From NCBI RefSeq assembly GCF_000350085.1, contig NZ_CAUM01000010.1:1-37569 (forward strand): a stretch of 37,569 nucleotides of DNA. Direction: 5' to 3'. Source of the stretch: Mesorhizobium metallidurans STM 2683 (GTDB lineage Bacteria; Pseudomonadota; Alphaproteobacteria; Rhizobiales; Rhizobiaceae). The notes beneath the pieces were generated by a model. The model was not told the DNA's origin. It saw only the letters and a list, made by a program, of their open reading frames with translations, and did no database searches. Each line of letters opens with the position of its first letter. The stretch's first letter is position 1. Made by a program: the position numbers and the translations under genes. Below are positions 1 through 7,993 of this stretch, in pieces.

Positions 1-122
1 ACGGGGAGAAGATGCCGGCAGGCAGATGAGGGGCAGCGCCGACATCCGCCTTGAATCGGAACGTTCGCGCCGCCCCTCATCCGATCCTTCGGGCCACCTT
101 CTCCCCGTGAACGGGGAGAAGG
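1..122. repeat. Rhizobial intergenic palindromic element
   Basis: The first 122 bases are made of nested inverted repeats. A perfect 12-bp stem occupies 97-108 and 111-122 with a 2-base centre, and a 9-bp arm at 27-35 (ATGAGGGGC) is matched by its complement at 72-80. The GGGGAGAAG word at 3-11 recurs at 113-121. Compound palindromes of this kind are common between genes in Mesorhizobium genomes. It lies just before the small membrane protein gene, inside what is probably an operon whose earlier genes are outside the window, so it may form RNA structure that stabilises or separates the upstream message. That role is inference. Confidence 0.7.
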
Positions 123-135
123 AAGGGAGAACCGC

Positions 136-339
136 ATGACGCGCCCCGCTGTTTCCAGAAAATCGTCGTGGCCGCGCACGCTCCGCCGCGGGCTGATGGA
201 AAACATCGCCACCGCGATCATCGCCGTCGGCTTCCTGATGCTGTTCCAGCCCTTCGCGCTGTCGCTCTACACCTATTCCTTCATCACCATGCTGGCCGGC
301 ACGGCGATGTTCATCATCGTCTCGAAATTCCCGGAGTAG
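136..339 (+). CDS. Small membrane protein of an ABC sugar/polyol importer operon
   Basis: A 67-residue protein with a basic N-terminus (residues 1-20) and two hydrophobic stretches, about residues 23-43 and 47-62, so probably a two-helix inner membrane protein. It ends 3 bases before the first ABC ATPase gene and the start is preceded by a purine-rich GGAAGGGAGA. Small two-helix proteins of unknown function are found between permease and ATPase genes in some alphaproteobacterial glycerol/polyol importer operons; the permease and binding-protein genes would then lie left of position 1. I do not recognise a named family with certainty. It may be an accessory of the permease complex. Confidence 0.7.
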   Translation: MTRPAVSRKSSWPRTLRRGLMENIATAIIAVGFLMLFQPFALSLYTYSFITMLAGTAMFIIVSKFPE

Positions 340-342
340 ACG

Positions 343-1449
343 ATGGCTGAAATCCGCGTTGAGCATCTGAGGAAAGCGTTCGGCGATTTCGTCGCCGTGC
401 AGGATTCCAACTTCGTCGTTGGTAACGGCGAGTTCTTCGTCATGCTTGGGCCGTCGGGCTGCGGCAAGACGACGACGCTGAGGATGATCGCCGGGCTCGA
501 ACTGCCGACCGGCGGCAAGATCCTGCTCGGCGGCGAGGATGTCACCATGCGGCGCGCCCGCGAGCGCGACATCGCCTTCGTCTTCCAGCTTTTCGCGCTC
601 TACCCGCACATGAACGTCAGGAAGAACATCGGCTTCCCGCTGCTGGCGCAAGGCATGCCATCAGCCGAAATCCGCCAGCGGGTGGAAGAGACGGCCAAGC
701 TGTTGCGCATCGATCATCTGCTCAACAAATCGGTGTCGGGCCTTGCCGGCGGCGACCGTCAGCGCGTGGCGCTCGGCCGCGCCATCGTGCGGCGGCCGAA
801 ATGCTTCCTGATGGACGAACCGCTCGGCACGCTCGACACCGAATTCCGCGACCTCATGGTCCATGAATTGCGCGAATTGCACAACCGCATCCACGCCACA
901 ACTGTCTACGTCACCCACGACCAGATGGAAGCGATGTCGATGGCCGACAAGATCGCGGTGATGAACCACGGCGTCATCGAGCAGTTCGGCACACCGCGCG
1001 AAATCTACGACCGCCCGGCGACAATGTTCGTTGCCGATTTCATCGGCTCGCCGCCGATGAATTTCCTGGGCTTCGGCGGCGGGCTGGCGAAAGGATCCAG
1101 GGAGATCACCGTGCAGGGCGCCAAGGTGGCGGTGCCGGAGGTGCGCGAGGATATCGCGCCGGCCGAAATGGCACTCGGCATCCGTCCCGAACACATCCGC
1201 TTCGACGATGCCTCGAAATTGCGCGGCGCCATCTACGGCACCGAATATCTCGGCACCACGCAGATCGTGGCAGTGGAGACTGCGGACGGCATCATCAAGG
1301 CGCGGGTGCCGGCTGAAATCCGGCTCAACACGGGCGACCATGTCGGCCTGGCGCTGAGCAGCGCGCGGCTGTCGCTGTTCGACAAGGGATCCGGCCGCGC
1401 GGTCAGGACCGCAATCCATGACGCAGCGGCGGAGGCGCGCCATGGCTGA
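343..1449 (+). CDS. ABC transporter ATP-binding protein (first of two, altered signature motif)
   Basis: A 368-residue ATPase of the carbohydrate (MalK/UgpC/GlpS-like) importer class. Visible motifs: Walker A GPSGCGKTT at about 36-44, Q-loop FVFQLFALYP at 79-88, Walker B FLMDEP at 155-160, D-loop GTLD, H-loop YVTHDQ near 188-193, and a C-terminal regulatory (TOBE-like) region containing LGIRPEHIRF. The ABC signature reads LAGGD (134-138) where LSGGQ or LSGGE is usual; the partner ATPase encoded next has a normal LSGGE. The two proteins probably form an asymmetric heterodimer that energises uptake, most likely of a polyol or triose given the dihydroxyacetone kinase genes downstream. The gene overlaps the next by 8 bases, indicating translational coupling. 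Confidence 0.9.
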   Translation: MAEIRVEHLRKAFGDFVAVQDSNFVVGNGEFFVMLGPSGCGKTTTLRMIAGLELPTGGKILLGGEDVTMRRARERDIAFVFQLFALYPHMNVRKNIGFPLLAQGMPSAEIRQRVEETAKLLRIDHLLNKSVSGLAGGDRQRVALGRAIVRRPKCFLMDEPLGTLDTEFRDLMVHELRELHNRIHATTVYVTHDQMEAMSMADKIAVMNHGVIEQFGTPREIYDRPATMFVADFIGSPPMNFLGFGGGLAKGSREITVQGAKVAVPEVREDIAPAEMALGIRPEHIRFDDASKLRGAIYGTEYLGTTQIVAVETADGIIKARVPAEIRLNTGDHVGLALSSARLSLFDKGSGRAVRTAIHDAAAEARHG

Positions 1450-2461
1450 CGTGCACATCAGAGGCGTGGCCAAGAGTTTTGGCGAGCACGCCGCCGTCGA
1501 CAGGTTGGACCTGCAGATCAAGGACGGCGAATTCGTCGTGCTGCTCGGGCCGACAGGGGCCGGCAAGACGACGACGCTGCGGCTGATCGCCGGGCTGGAA
1601 CGGCCCGACACGGGCACGATCCATATCGGCGGCCGCGATGCCACGATGCTGTCGCCTGCCGAGCGCGACACCGCCTTCGTCTTCCAGCAATATTCGCTCT
1701 ATCCGCATCTGTCGGTCTATGACAACCTCGCCTTTCCGCTGCGTTCGCCGGCACGGCGGCTTGCCGAGGATGCGGTGCGCCGCCGCGTCGAGGATGTGGC
1801 CAGGATGGTGCGCATCCATCACAAGCTGGACAACCGCTCGACGAAGCTTTCCGGCGGCGAGATGCAGCGCGTCGCCATCGGCCGCGCCCTGGTGCGCAAG
1901 CCCGCCATCTACCTCATGGACGAGCCGCTGTCGTCGCTCGACGCCAAGCTGCGCGCCGATCTCAGGCTGGAGCTGAAGCGCATCCAGGCAGAGCTCGGCG
2001 CCACCATGCTCTACGTCACGCACGACCAGATCGAGGCGATGACCATGGCCGACCGCATCGGCATCCTGGCCGAGGGCGTGCTGGTGCAGATCGGCACGCC
2101 GCGTACGATCTATTCGGAGCCGGCGAACCTTCATGTCGCGGCAAGGCTCGGCCAGCCGGCGATCAATCTGTTGCCGACCGGCCTGCTGCCCGATGGCGAC
2201 ATGCCGGCGGGAACCAAAACGATCGGCGCGCGTACAGAACATCTGTCGATCGGCAAGGCGTCGAACGGCCACGCCGACGGCGTTGTTGACTGGGTCGAGC
2301 ATCTGGGCGACCAGAACCACCTTCATGTAAGCGTGGGGACAAAAAAACTGGTGACGCTGACAGACCCCGACACGCAACTGGAAAAGGGCGACAGAGTGAC
2401 GATCCGCTACCGGGCGCCGCTGTTCTTCGACCAGGCCGGCAACAGGATCGCCAACCGATGA
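1442..2461 (+). CDS. ABC transporter ATP-binding protein (second of two, canonical motifs)
   Basis: A 339-residue ATPase of the carbohydrate importer class. It shows Walker A GPTGAGKTT at about 36-44, Q-loop FVFQQYSLYP, canonical signature LSGGEMQR, Walker B YLMDEPLSSLD and H-loop YVTHDQIEAMTMAD, followed by a C-terminal TOBE-like region. I chose ATG 1442 because it aligns with the start of the first ATPase and overlaps that gene by 8 bases (ATGGCTGA); an in-frame ATG at 1418 would add eight arginine-rich residues lying inside the previous gene. It overlaps dhaL by ATGA. The presence of two ATPase genes instead of one MalK-type homodimer is typical of rhizobial glycerol and related polyol importers; the substrate itself cannot be read from the sequence. 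Confidence 0.92.
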   Translation: MADVHIRGVAKSFGEHAAVDRLDLQIKDGEFVVLLGPTGAGKTTTLRLIAGLERPDTGTIHIGGRDATMLSPAERDTAFVFQQYSLYPHLSVYDNLAFPLRSPARRLAEDAVRRRVEDVARMVRIHHKLDNRSTKLSGGEMQRVAIGRALVRKPAIYLMDEPLSSLDAKLRADLRLELKRIQAELGATMLYVTHDQIEAMTMADRIGILAEGVLVQIGTPRTIYSEPANLHVAARLGQPAINLLPTGLLPDGDMPAGTKTIGARTEHLSIGKASNGHADGVVDWVEHLGDQNHLHVSVGTKKLVTLTDPDTQLEKGDRVTIRYRAPLFFDQAGNRIANR

Positions 2462-3129
2462 GCGCAGAGGCGATGAACAAGACTGGGGCGATGAACAAGA
2501 CTGGGACGATGAACAAGACCGGGACGATGGACAGACTTGAGCTGAAGGCGCTGATATCAGCCACCGCCGATACGATTGCCGCCCACGCGGAAGAGCTGAC
2601 CACGCTCGACCAGGCGATCGGCGACGGCGACCATGGGCTGAACATGAAGCGCGGTTTCGAGGCTGTCAGGGCCGAGGCAGACAAATTCGCGGCAAAGCCG
2701 CTGCCCGACGCACTGACGGCGATCGGCACCAAGCTGGTGATGACCGTCGGCGGGGCCTCGGGGCCGCTTTTCGGCACGCTGTTCATGGCGCTCGGCAAGG
2801 AAATTTCCCCAGAGCCCGATCGCGCCAATCTGGCGACTGCGTTCGGCAAGGCAATCGAAGCGGTGGCCGCGCGGGGCAAGTCGCAGGTCGGGCAAAAGAC
2901 CATGCTCGATGTGCTGCAGCCGGTGCATGAGGCGCTCGCGGAGGGAAAGACGCCTGCGGAAATCGTCGCCGTCGCCGATAGAGCGGCCGACGCCACTGTG
3001 CCGATGAAGGCTTTGCGCGGGCGCGCGTCGTTCCTCGGAGACCGGTCGATCGGCCATATGGACGCCGGGGCACGTTCGACCGCGCTGCTGGTACGGGCCG
3101 TTGCCGAAACAATCGAGGGGCGCGCATGA
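2458..3129 (+). CDS. dhaL: Dihydroxyacetone kinase, ADP-binding subunit DhaL
   Basis: A 223-residue protein. In PEP-dependent dihydroxyacetone kinases DhaL carries a tightly bound ADP that is rephosphorylated by DhaM and gives its phosphate to substrate on DhaK. The Mg-ADP site motif DQAIGDGDHGLNM is seen near residues 47-59, then GGASGPLFGTLF and the C-terminal RGRASFLGDRSIGHMDAGARST. The first 23 residues are unusual: AMNKTG-type units repeat three times, and each contains an in-frame ATG. The family normally begins close to MDRLEL, that is ATG 2527. The 2458 start overlaps the ATPase stop as ATGA, so the extension is probably translated, but initiation at 2473, 2491, 2509 or 2527 is possible. 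It overlaps dhaM by four bases. Confidence 0.93.
   Translation: MSAEAMNKTGAMNKTGTMNKTGTMDRLELKALISATADTIAAHAEELTTLDQAIGDGDHGLNMKRGFEAVRAEADKFAAKPLPDALTAIGTKLVMTVGGASGPLFGTLFMALGKEISPEPDRANLATAFGKAIEAVAARGKSQVGQKTMLDVLQPVHEALAEGKTPAEIVAVADRAADATVPMKALRGRASFLGDRSIGHMDAGARSTALLVRAVAETIEGRA
2473..2526 (+). repeat. Three 18-bp tandem repeats at the dhaL 5' end, each with an ATG
   Basis: Units at 2473-2490, 2491-2508 and 2509-2526 share ATGAACAAGACTGGG followed by a three-base tail, with one or two substitutions between copies. They encode MNKTG plus A or T in the dhaL frame. The next codon (2527) is again ATG and begins the conserved part of DhaL. The array therefore lays out a ladder of possible in-frame start codons 18 bases apart. 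Confidence 0.95.
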
Positions 3130-3515
3130 GCAATGTCGGCATCGTCATCGTATCGCACTCGCCGCTGGTCGCCGAAGGCACGGCGGACATGGTGCGCCAG
3201 ATGGTCGGCGACGAGGTGCCGCTTGCATGGTGCGGCGGAAACGGCCATGGCGGACTGGGCACCAACGTCGAGGCAATCATGGGCGCCATCGACAAGGCCT
3301 GGTCGGAGGCGGGTGTCGCCATCCTCGTCGATCTCGGCGGCGCCGAGACCAACAGCGAGATGGCGGTCGAGATGATCGGCGAGCCGCGCGCGCAGAAGAT
3401 CATCGTCTGCAACGCGCCGATCGTCGAGGGCGCGGTGATGGCGGCGACGGAGGCTTCCGGCGGCGCCTCGCTGAGGGAAGTGGTGGCGACGGCGCACGAA
3501 TTGTCGCCGTCGTGA
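3126..3515 (+). CDS. dhaM: Dihydroxyacetone kinase phosphotransfer subunit DhaM (EIIA-Man type)
   Basis: A 129-residue protein matching the EIIA-mannose-like domain of DhaM, which takes phosphate from HPr and passes it to the ADP on DhaL. The start GIVIVSHSPLVAEG holds the expected phosphorylatable histidine (His11). Later NGHGGLGTN, AILVDLGGAETNSEMA and CNAPIVEGAVMAA are typical of the fold. In E. coli DhaM the EIIA, HPr and partial EI domains are fused; here the EIIA domain is alone and HPr and EI are separate genes directly downstream. It overlaps dhaL by ATGA. Confidence 0.92.
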   Translation: MSNVGIVIVSHSPLVAEGTADMVRQMVGDEVPLAWCGGNGHGGLGTNVEAIMGAIDKAWSEAGVAILVDLGGAETNSEMAVEMIGEPRAQKIIVCNAPIVEGAVMAATEASGGASLREVVATAHELSPS

Positions 3516-3536
3516 ACGAACAGGAATTTTGACAGC

Positions 3537-3839
3537 ATGTCCGCATCCGCCGAAGCCACCGTCCTGATCTCCCACGAGGTGGGTCTGCATGCGCGCCCTT
3601 CGGTGAAGTTCACCAAGCTCGCCAAGACATTTTCGGCCGAAGTCGAGGTGGCGCTCGCGGCCAACGGGCCGTGGTTCGACGCCAAAAGCATCGTCAAGGT
3701 GATGGCGGCCAAGGCGCCGAAGGGTACGATGCTGCATATCAGAGCCAAGGGCGACGGCGCCGGCGAGGCGGTCGACGCGCTGGTCGAGCTGGTGCGGCGC
3801 GATTTCGACGAAGGCGCGGACCATGTCCGAACCGCTTAG
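3537..3839 (+). CDS. HPr phosphocarrier protein of the dihydroxyacetone kinase system
   Basis: A 100-residue HPr-family protein. The active-site motif GLHARPS places the phosphorylatable histidine at His18. The segment FDAKSIVKVM carries a serine (Ser51) in the position corresponding to the regulatory Ser46 of classic HPr, with a two-residue longer spacing from the histidine. It should carry phosphate from the EI encoded next to DhaM encoded just before. It overlaps the EI gene by 17 bases. An HPr kinase-related protein is encoded about 4 kb away (7994-8983), but nothing in the sequence proves that it acts on this HPr. Confidence 0.93.
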   Translation: MSASAEATVLISHEVGLHARPSVKFTKLAKTFSAEVEVALAANGPWFDAKSIVKVMAAKAPKGTMLHIRAKGDGAGEAVDALVELVRRDFDEGADHVRTA

Positions 3840-5424
3840 GCTGACAGGCATTTCAGCCTCGGCCGGCTATGCCGAGGGGCCGCTGTTCAACCTCGAACCT
3901 GTTGCCGCGCGCTACACGGGCAAGGCGACGTCAGCGGATGAGAAGGCCGCGCTTGAGGCGGCGATCGGCGTAGCCACAGGCCGGCTCGCCGGGCTGATGG
4001 AAACAGCCGATGGCGAGGCGGCCGGCATCCTCGAATTCCAGGTCGCCATGCTGGAGGACGATGCGCTGACCGGCCCGGCCTTCGCGGCGATCACCGCCGG
4101 CCAACCGGCGGATGCGGCCTGGCGGCAGTCGCTCGATGCCGAGATTGCCGGCTACGAAACCTCCGACCAGGATTATTTCCGGGCGCGCGCCGCCGACATG
4201 CGCGATATCAGGGACCAGGTGCTGCGCGCGCTGACCGAAGACGGCGAGGCTGTGGCACCTGCCGGCGCCATCTTCTACGGCGAGGACATCGCGCCGACAC
4301 GCTTCCTCGAAACCGACTGGAGTTGCGGCGGCGGCATCGCCCTGAAGGCCGGCAGTGCCGCCAGCCATGTCGCCATGCTGGCGCGCTCGCGCGGCGTGCC
4401 GATGGTCGTGGGGCTTGGGGTGGCCGGGCTTGGTGCTTCGCCGGCTCATCTTGCCGGCGTCGCGCTGCTCGACGCCGAGCATGGCGGCATCGTGCTTTCA
4501 CCATCGAAGGCCGAAATCGACGCTTTCCGCCGGTCTTCGTCGTCGTTCACGGCACGTCGCGACAGGGCACAGACCTATCTGGGGAAGCCGGCGGTGACAA
4601 AAGCCGGCACGGCGGTGCGCGTGCAGGTCAACATCGCCGATCCGTCCGATGTCGACGGCATCGATATCTCGACCTGTGACGGCGTCGGCCTGATGCGCAC
4701 CGAATTCCTGTTCGGCAAGACGCTGCCCGACGAGGAAACGCAATATCGCGCCTACCGCAAGGTGCTGGAATGGGCGCGCGAAAAGCCGGTGACCATCCGC
4801 ACCGTCGATGCCGGCGGCGACAAGCCGGTGCCGGGCTTCACCGTCGAGGAAGGCAATCCGTTCCTCGGTCTGCGCGGCATCAGGCTGTCGCTGGCGCGGC
4901 CGGAGGTGTTTCGCGTGCAGATCCGGGCGCTGCTGCGCGCCGCCATGCATGGCAATCTCAAGGTGATGTTCCCGATGATCGCCGTCATGGACGAATATCA
5001 GCGAGCCGCTGCCCTGTTCGCGGAAGAACAAGCCGGGCTTTCCGCACGCGGTGTCGCATGTAAAATGCCGCCGCTCGGCATCATGGTGGAAGTGCCTTCG
5101 GTGGCGATCGCGCCCGAGGCATTTTCCGGCGTCGCCTTCTTCTCAATCGGCTCCAACGACCTGACCCAATATGTGATGGCGGCCGCGCGCGACAATGCCT
5201 CGGTCGCGCATCTGAATTCGGTCCGGCATCCGGCCGTGCTCCGGCTGATCGCCTCGGTCGCCGCGTTCGGCCAGGCGAAGAGAATACCGGTCAGCCTTTG
5301 CGGCGACGCCGGCGGCGATCCCGCATCGATCCCGGTGCTCATCGAGGCCGGTCTGCGCGACCTCTCCGTGGTACCGGCCCAGCTCGCCATGGCCAAAGCG
5401 GCCATCGCGGACGTGTCCGTCTAG
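3823..5424 (+). CDS. ptsI: Phosphoenolpyruvate-protein phosphotransferase (PTS enzyme I)
   Basis: A 533-residue enzyme I, somewhat shorter than the usual 570-580 residues. It autophosphorylates from PEP and charges HPr. The phosphohistidine region reads GSAASHVAMLARSRG with His182. The PEP-binding domain shows GLMRTEFLFG, TVDAGGDKPVPGF, GLRGIRLSL, IMVEVPSVAI, SIGSNDLTQY and the late LCGDAGGD motif with the expected cysteine. Its position between HPr and dhaK, and the lack of any sugar permease EIIBC gene, suggest it serves the dihydroxyacetone kinase. Rhizobia generally also encode a nitrogen-related PtsP elsewhere; this protein has no GAF domain, so it is not PtsP. Confidence 0.93.
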   Translation: MSEPLRLTGISASAGYAEGPLFNLEPVAARYTGKATSADEKAALEAAIGVATGRLAGLMETADGEAAGILEFQVAMLEDDALTGPAFAAITAGQPADAAWRQSLDAEIAGYETSDQDYFRARAADMRDIRDQVLRALTEDGEAVAPAGAIFYGEDIAPTRFLETDWSCGGGIALKAGSAASHVAMLARSRGVPMVVGLGVAGLGASPAHLAGVALLDAEHGGIVLSPSKAEIDAFRRSSSSFTARRDRAQTYLGKPAVTKAGTAVRVQVNIADPSDVDGIDISTCDGVGLMRTEFLFGKTLPDEETQYRAYRKVLEWAREKPVTIRTVDAGGDKPVPGFTVEEGNPFLGLRGIRLSLARPEVFRVQIRALLRAAMHGNLKVMFPMIAVMDEYQRAAALFAEEQAGLSARGVACKMPPLGIMVEVPSVAIAPEAFSGVAFFSIGSNDLTQYVMAAARDNASVAHLNSVRHPAVLRLIASVAAFGQAKRIPVSLCGDAGGDPASIPVLIEAGLRDLSVVPAQLAMAKAAIADVSV

Positions 5425-5433
5425 GGCGCCGGC

Positions 5434-5859
5434 ATGGCCGACAAGACGCCTGTGCCCGGTTCGGAAGAGGCGATCCGCGCCTACAAGACGATCCTGTCGC
5501 AGGTTATCGACCAGCGTCCGTCCGGCATGCGCCAGCGCCTTGCCGATGCGCTCGGCAAGCATCGCAGCTTCGTCACCCAGATCTCCAGCCCGGCCTATTC
5601 GATCCCGATTCCGTCAAAACATTTGCCGGCTATTTTTTCCGTCTGCCATTTCAGCCCGGCCGAGCGCGACCACTTCCTCGCCGCCTACCACCAGGCGCAT
5701 CCCGGCAAGATGTCGGTTGCGGCGGGCATGCGCAAGACACGGCACGTCTCGCTGATCGTGCCCGATTTTGGCGACGAGAAGCAGAACGCGGCGCTCGACC
5801 GCGCGGTCAACGATTTCATCCAGAAGATCACCAGCATCACCGGCAAGGGTGGCGGCTGA
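5434..5859 (+). CDS. Small protein with helix-turn-helix-like segment, in the dha operon
   Basis: A 141-residue protein that I cannot assign to a named family. Residues 30-75 (SGMRQRLADALGKHRSFVTQ onwards) resemble an XRE/lambda-repressor type helix-turn-helix: a helix with RLADALG, a turn, then RSFVTQIS as a recognition-like helix. The remainder has FSPAERDHFLAAYHQAHPG and a C-terminal part with DEKQNAALDRAVNDFI that looks helical. It starts 9 bases after the EI stop and ends 35 bases before dhaK, so it is almost certainly co-transcribed. A local regulator or an accessory of the kinase is possible. No DNA site for it can be named. Confidence 0.75.
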   Translation: MADKTPVPGSEEAIRAYKTILSQVIDQRPSGMRQRLADALGKHRSFVTQISSPAYSIPIPSKHLPAIFSVCHFSPAERDHFLAAYHQAHPGKMSVAAGMRKTRHVSLIVPDFGDEKQNAALDRAVNDFIQKITSITGKGGG

Positions 5860-5894
5860 CCGCTTGTCGAAGCGGCTATTTCGGGAGGACGGCC

Positions 5895-6881
5895 ATGAAG
5901 AAATTTCTGAATTCGGTGGATACGGTGCTGACCGAAAGCCTCGACGGCTTCGTCGCAGCGCACTCCGACATATTGGAGCTTGGCGACGAGCACAAATTCG
6001 TTCGCCGCAAGGCGCTCAAACCAGGCAAGGTGGCGCTGATCTCCGGCGGCGGCTCCGGCCATGAGCCATTGCATGGCGGGCTGGTCGGGCATGGCATGCT
6101 GGACGCCGCCTGCCCCGGTCAGGTGTTCACCTCGCCGACGCCGGACCAGATGATGGCGGCGGCGGAAGCCGTCAACACCGGCGCCGGCTGCCTGTTCATC
6201 GTCAAGAACTACGAGGGCGATGTGATGAATTTCGACATGGCCGCCGAAATGTCTGAAGGCGTCATGCAGATCGTGACCAATGACGATGTCGCCGTCGAGA
6301 ATTCGTCCTACACGACCGGCCGACGCGGCGTCGCCGGCACGCTGGTGGTCGAGAAGATCGTCGGTGCGGCGGCCGAGCAAGGCATGGCGCTGAAAGCGCT
6401 GAAGGCGCTGGGCGAGCGCGTCAACGGGGGGACGCGCTCGATGGGTGTGGCGTTGACCAGCTGCACCGTGCCGGCGGCGGGCAAGCCGACCTTCGATATC
6501 GGCGACGGCGAGATGGAATTCGGCGTCGGCATCCATGGCGAGCCCGGAAGGCGACGCGACACGCTGAAGAGCGCCGATGCCATCGCCGAGGAGATCTGCC
6601 TGGCGATCCTGGGCGATCTCGGCGACCGGGCGAAAGGCCCGGCGCTGCTCCTCGTCAACGGCTTCGGCGGTACGCCGCTGATGGAGCTCTATCTGATGTA
6701 TAACAGCGCCCGGACAATCTTTGAGAAGCACGGCGTGATGGTGACCCGCTCGCTGGTCGGTTCCTATGTGACGTCGCTCGACATGGCCGGCTGCTCGATC
6801 ACGCTGACCATGCTGGACGCCGAGACGACCGCATTGTGGGACGCCCCGGTGCATACGGCGGCGTTGCGCTGGGGCATGTAG
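5895..6881 (+). CDS. dhaK: Dihydroxyacetone kinase, substrate-binding subunit DhaK
   Basis: A 328-residue DhaK. The family binds dihydroxyacetone covalently as a hemiaminal to a histidine; here His214 in GVGIHGEPG fits that residue, and the early SGGGSGHEPLH (His56) is the other conserved active-site histidine. VKNYEGDVMNFDMA and SCTVPAAGKPTF are also typical. ATG 5895 was chosen over long upstream extensions because the alignment with the family begins at MKKFLNSVDTV and a GGGAGGA sequence sits 7-13 bases upstream. It closes the dha operon; no clear terminator follows, and the nucleotidyltransferase gene begins 24 bases later. Confidence 0.95.
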   Translation: MKKFLNSVDTVLTESLDGFVAAHSDILELGDEHKFVRRKALKPGKVALISGGGSGHEPLHGGLVGHGMLDAACPGQVFTSPTPDQMMAAAEAVNTGAGCLFIVKNYEGDVMNFDMAAEMSEGVMQIVTNDDVAVENSSYTTGRRGVAGTLVVEKIVGAAAEQGMALKALKALGERVNGGTRSMGVALTSCTVPAAGKPTFDIGDGEMEFGVGIHGEPGRRRDTLKSADAIAEEICLAILGDLGDRAKGPALLLVNGFGGTPLMELYLMYNSARTIFEKHGVMVTRSLVGSYVTSLDMAGCSITLTMLDAETTALWDAPVHTAALRWGM

Positions 6882-6905
6882 CTTCGCCGGTGCTTTTCTG
6901 CGACC

Positions 6906-7967
6906 ATGCCAGCGATATCGTCTCCAATCGCAACGCTGCCCGGATTGATGCTGCCACCGCTGACGCCCGCCGATGAAAAACTGCTGCTGAACTATGCGGA
7001 TCCCGAGGCGCCGACTGCCGGCGACCCGGCTGCAAAAACCCTATCGGCCTTGCTCGCCAATGCCGAGTTTCATGGCGTGCTGCCGATCATGTTGCGCAAG
7101 CTGCCGGAGCGTGGCGACAGGCGTCTGCCGCAGGATGCGGCGTTGCAGGAGCAATTGTCCGGCTTGCGCCAGAAGGCGCCGATCGTCACCGGCCAGTCGA
7201 TGCTGCTGCAATATCACGGCGATCGTATCATGAAGGCGCTCGCTGCGGAGGGTGTGCCGGCGCGGATCGTCAAGGGTCCGGTCTTTGCCCGAAAGCTCTA
7301 CCGGCATGTCACCGACAGGCCGTTTACCGACATCGACATACTGGTCGAGCCGGCCAATCTGCCCCATGCGAACCAGGTCATCGCGGGATGCGGTTTCAAG
7401 CTCGCCGGCGATGAAGCCCGGTCGCGCGAGCTGCAGGAGTTCAAATGGCTCGAACAGGAGAATCCGAGCCTGCTGATCGAACTGCATGGCAATCTGGTGC
7501 ATGACACCGGCATGCGGCGGCGCCTGTCGCTGGGCTTTAGGGAATTGCGCACGATCGACGGCGAGGCAACCGACACACCGGCAGCGCTTCTCACCATCGC
7601 CATCGTCCACGCCTGCGGCGGGCATAAATTCCACCGGCTGCAGCTTTGCGTGGACGTGCTGCAGGGCGTTCGCGCGCTCCACTCAGCGGAATCGGAAGCG
7701 CGTCTGTTCGAGGCGGCGCGCATGACCGGCATCGAGCTCGAACTGGCAACGGTGCTCAACGTGACCGGCCGGCTGTTCGACGACGCGCACGCCCTTGAAC
7801 TGGCGGGACGGATCAAGCCCGATCTCGGCATCCGCTTGGCCAGGCGGCTGATCACCAGGAACACCCTGCTGAACGTCAATTCCAGGAACAAGATGGGCTC
7901 GCGCCTCAGCCGCGATGCATTCCGCTGGATCCAGCGGCTTGCCAGGGCAAAGCCGCATTTCGCCTGA
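6906..7967 (+). CDS. Uncharacterised nucleotidyltransferase family protein (NTP_transf_5 type)
   Basis: A 353-residue protein of the uncharacterised nucleotidyltransferase family (PF14907 type). The core motif is GVPARIVKGPVFARKLY then RPFTDIDILVEPANLPHA, where the Asp-Ile-Asp pair is the likely metal-binding element. A helical C-terminal half follows with IAIVHACGGHKFHRLQLCVDV. In other bacteria this family is repeatedly found beside PqqD-like, lasso-B2-like and HPr-kinase-related genes, as here, and often near polysaccharide loci. It is convergent with that operon, separated by 26 bases. It may be read from the dha operon because only 24 bases separate it from dhaK; the ribosome binding site is weak. 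The substrate is unknown. Confidence 0.85.
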   Translation: MPAISSPIATLPGLMLPPLTPADEKLLLNYADPEAPTAGDPAAKTLSALLANAEFHGVLPIMLRKLPERGDRRLPQDAALQEQLSGLRQKAPIVTGQSMLLQYHGDRIMKALAAEGVPARIVKGPVFARKLYRHVTDRPFTDIDILVEPANLPHANQVIAGCGFKLAGDEARSRELQEFKWLEQENPSLLIELHGNLVHDTGMRRRLSLGFRELRTIDGEATDTPAALLTIAIVHACGGHKFHRLQLCVDVLQGVRALHSAESEARLFEAARMTGIELELATVLNVTGRLFDDAHALELAGRIKPDLGIRLARRLITRNTLLNVNSRNKMGSRLSRDAFRWIQRLARAKPHFA

Positions 7968-7993
7968 GAGGACGGCACGGCGTGGTTGTCCCT

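Noticed and set aside
2163..3851. 562-residue minus-strand open reading opposite dhaL, dhaM and HPr
   Set aside because: The plus strand holds well-recognised overlapping genes; the antisense reading has low-complexity Ser/Arg-rich sequence typical of GC-rich shadow frames.
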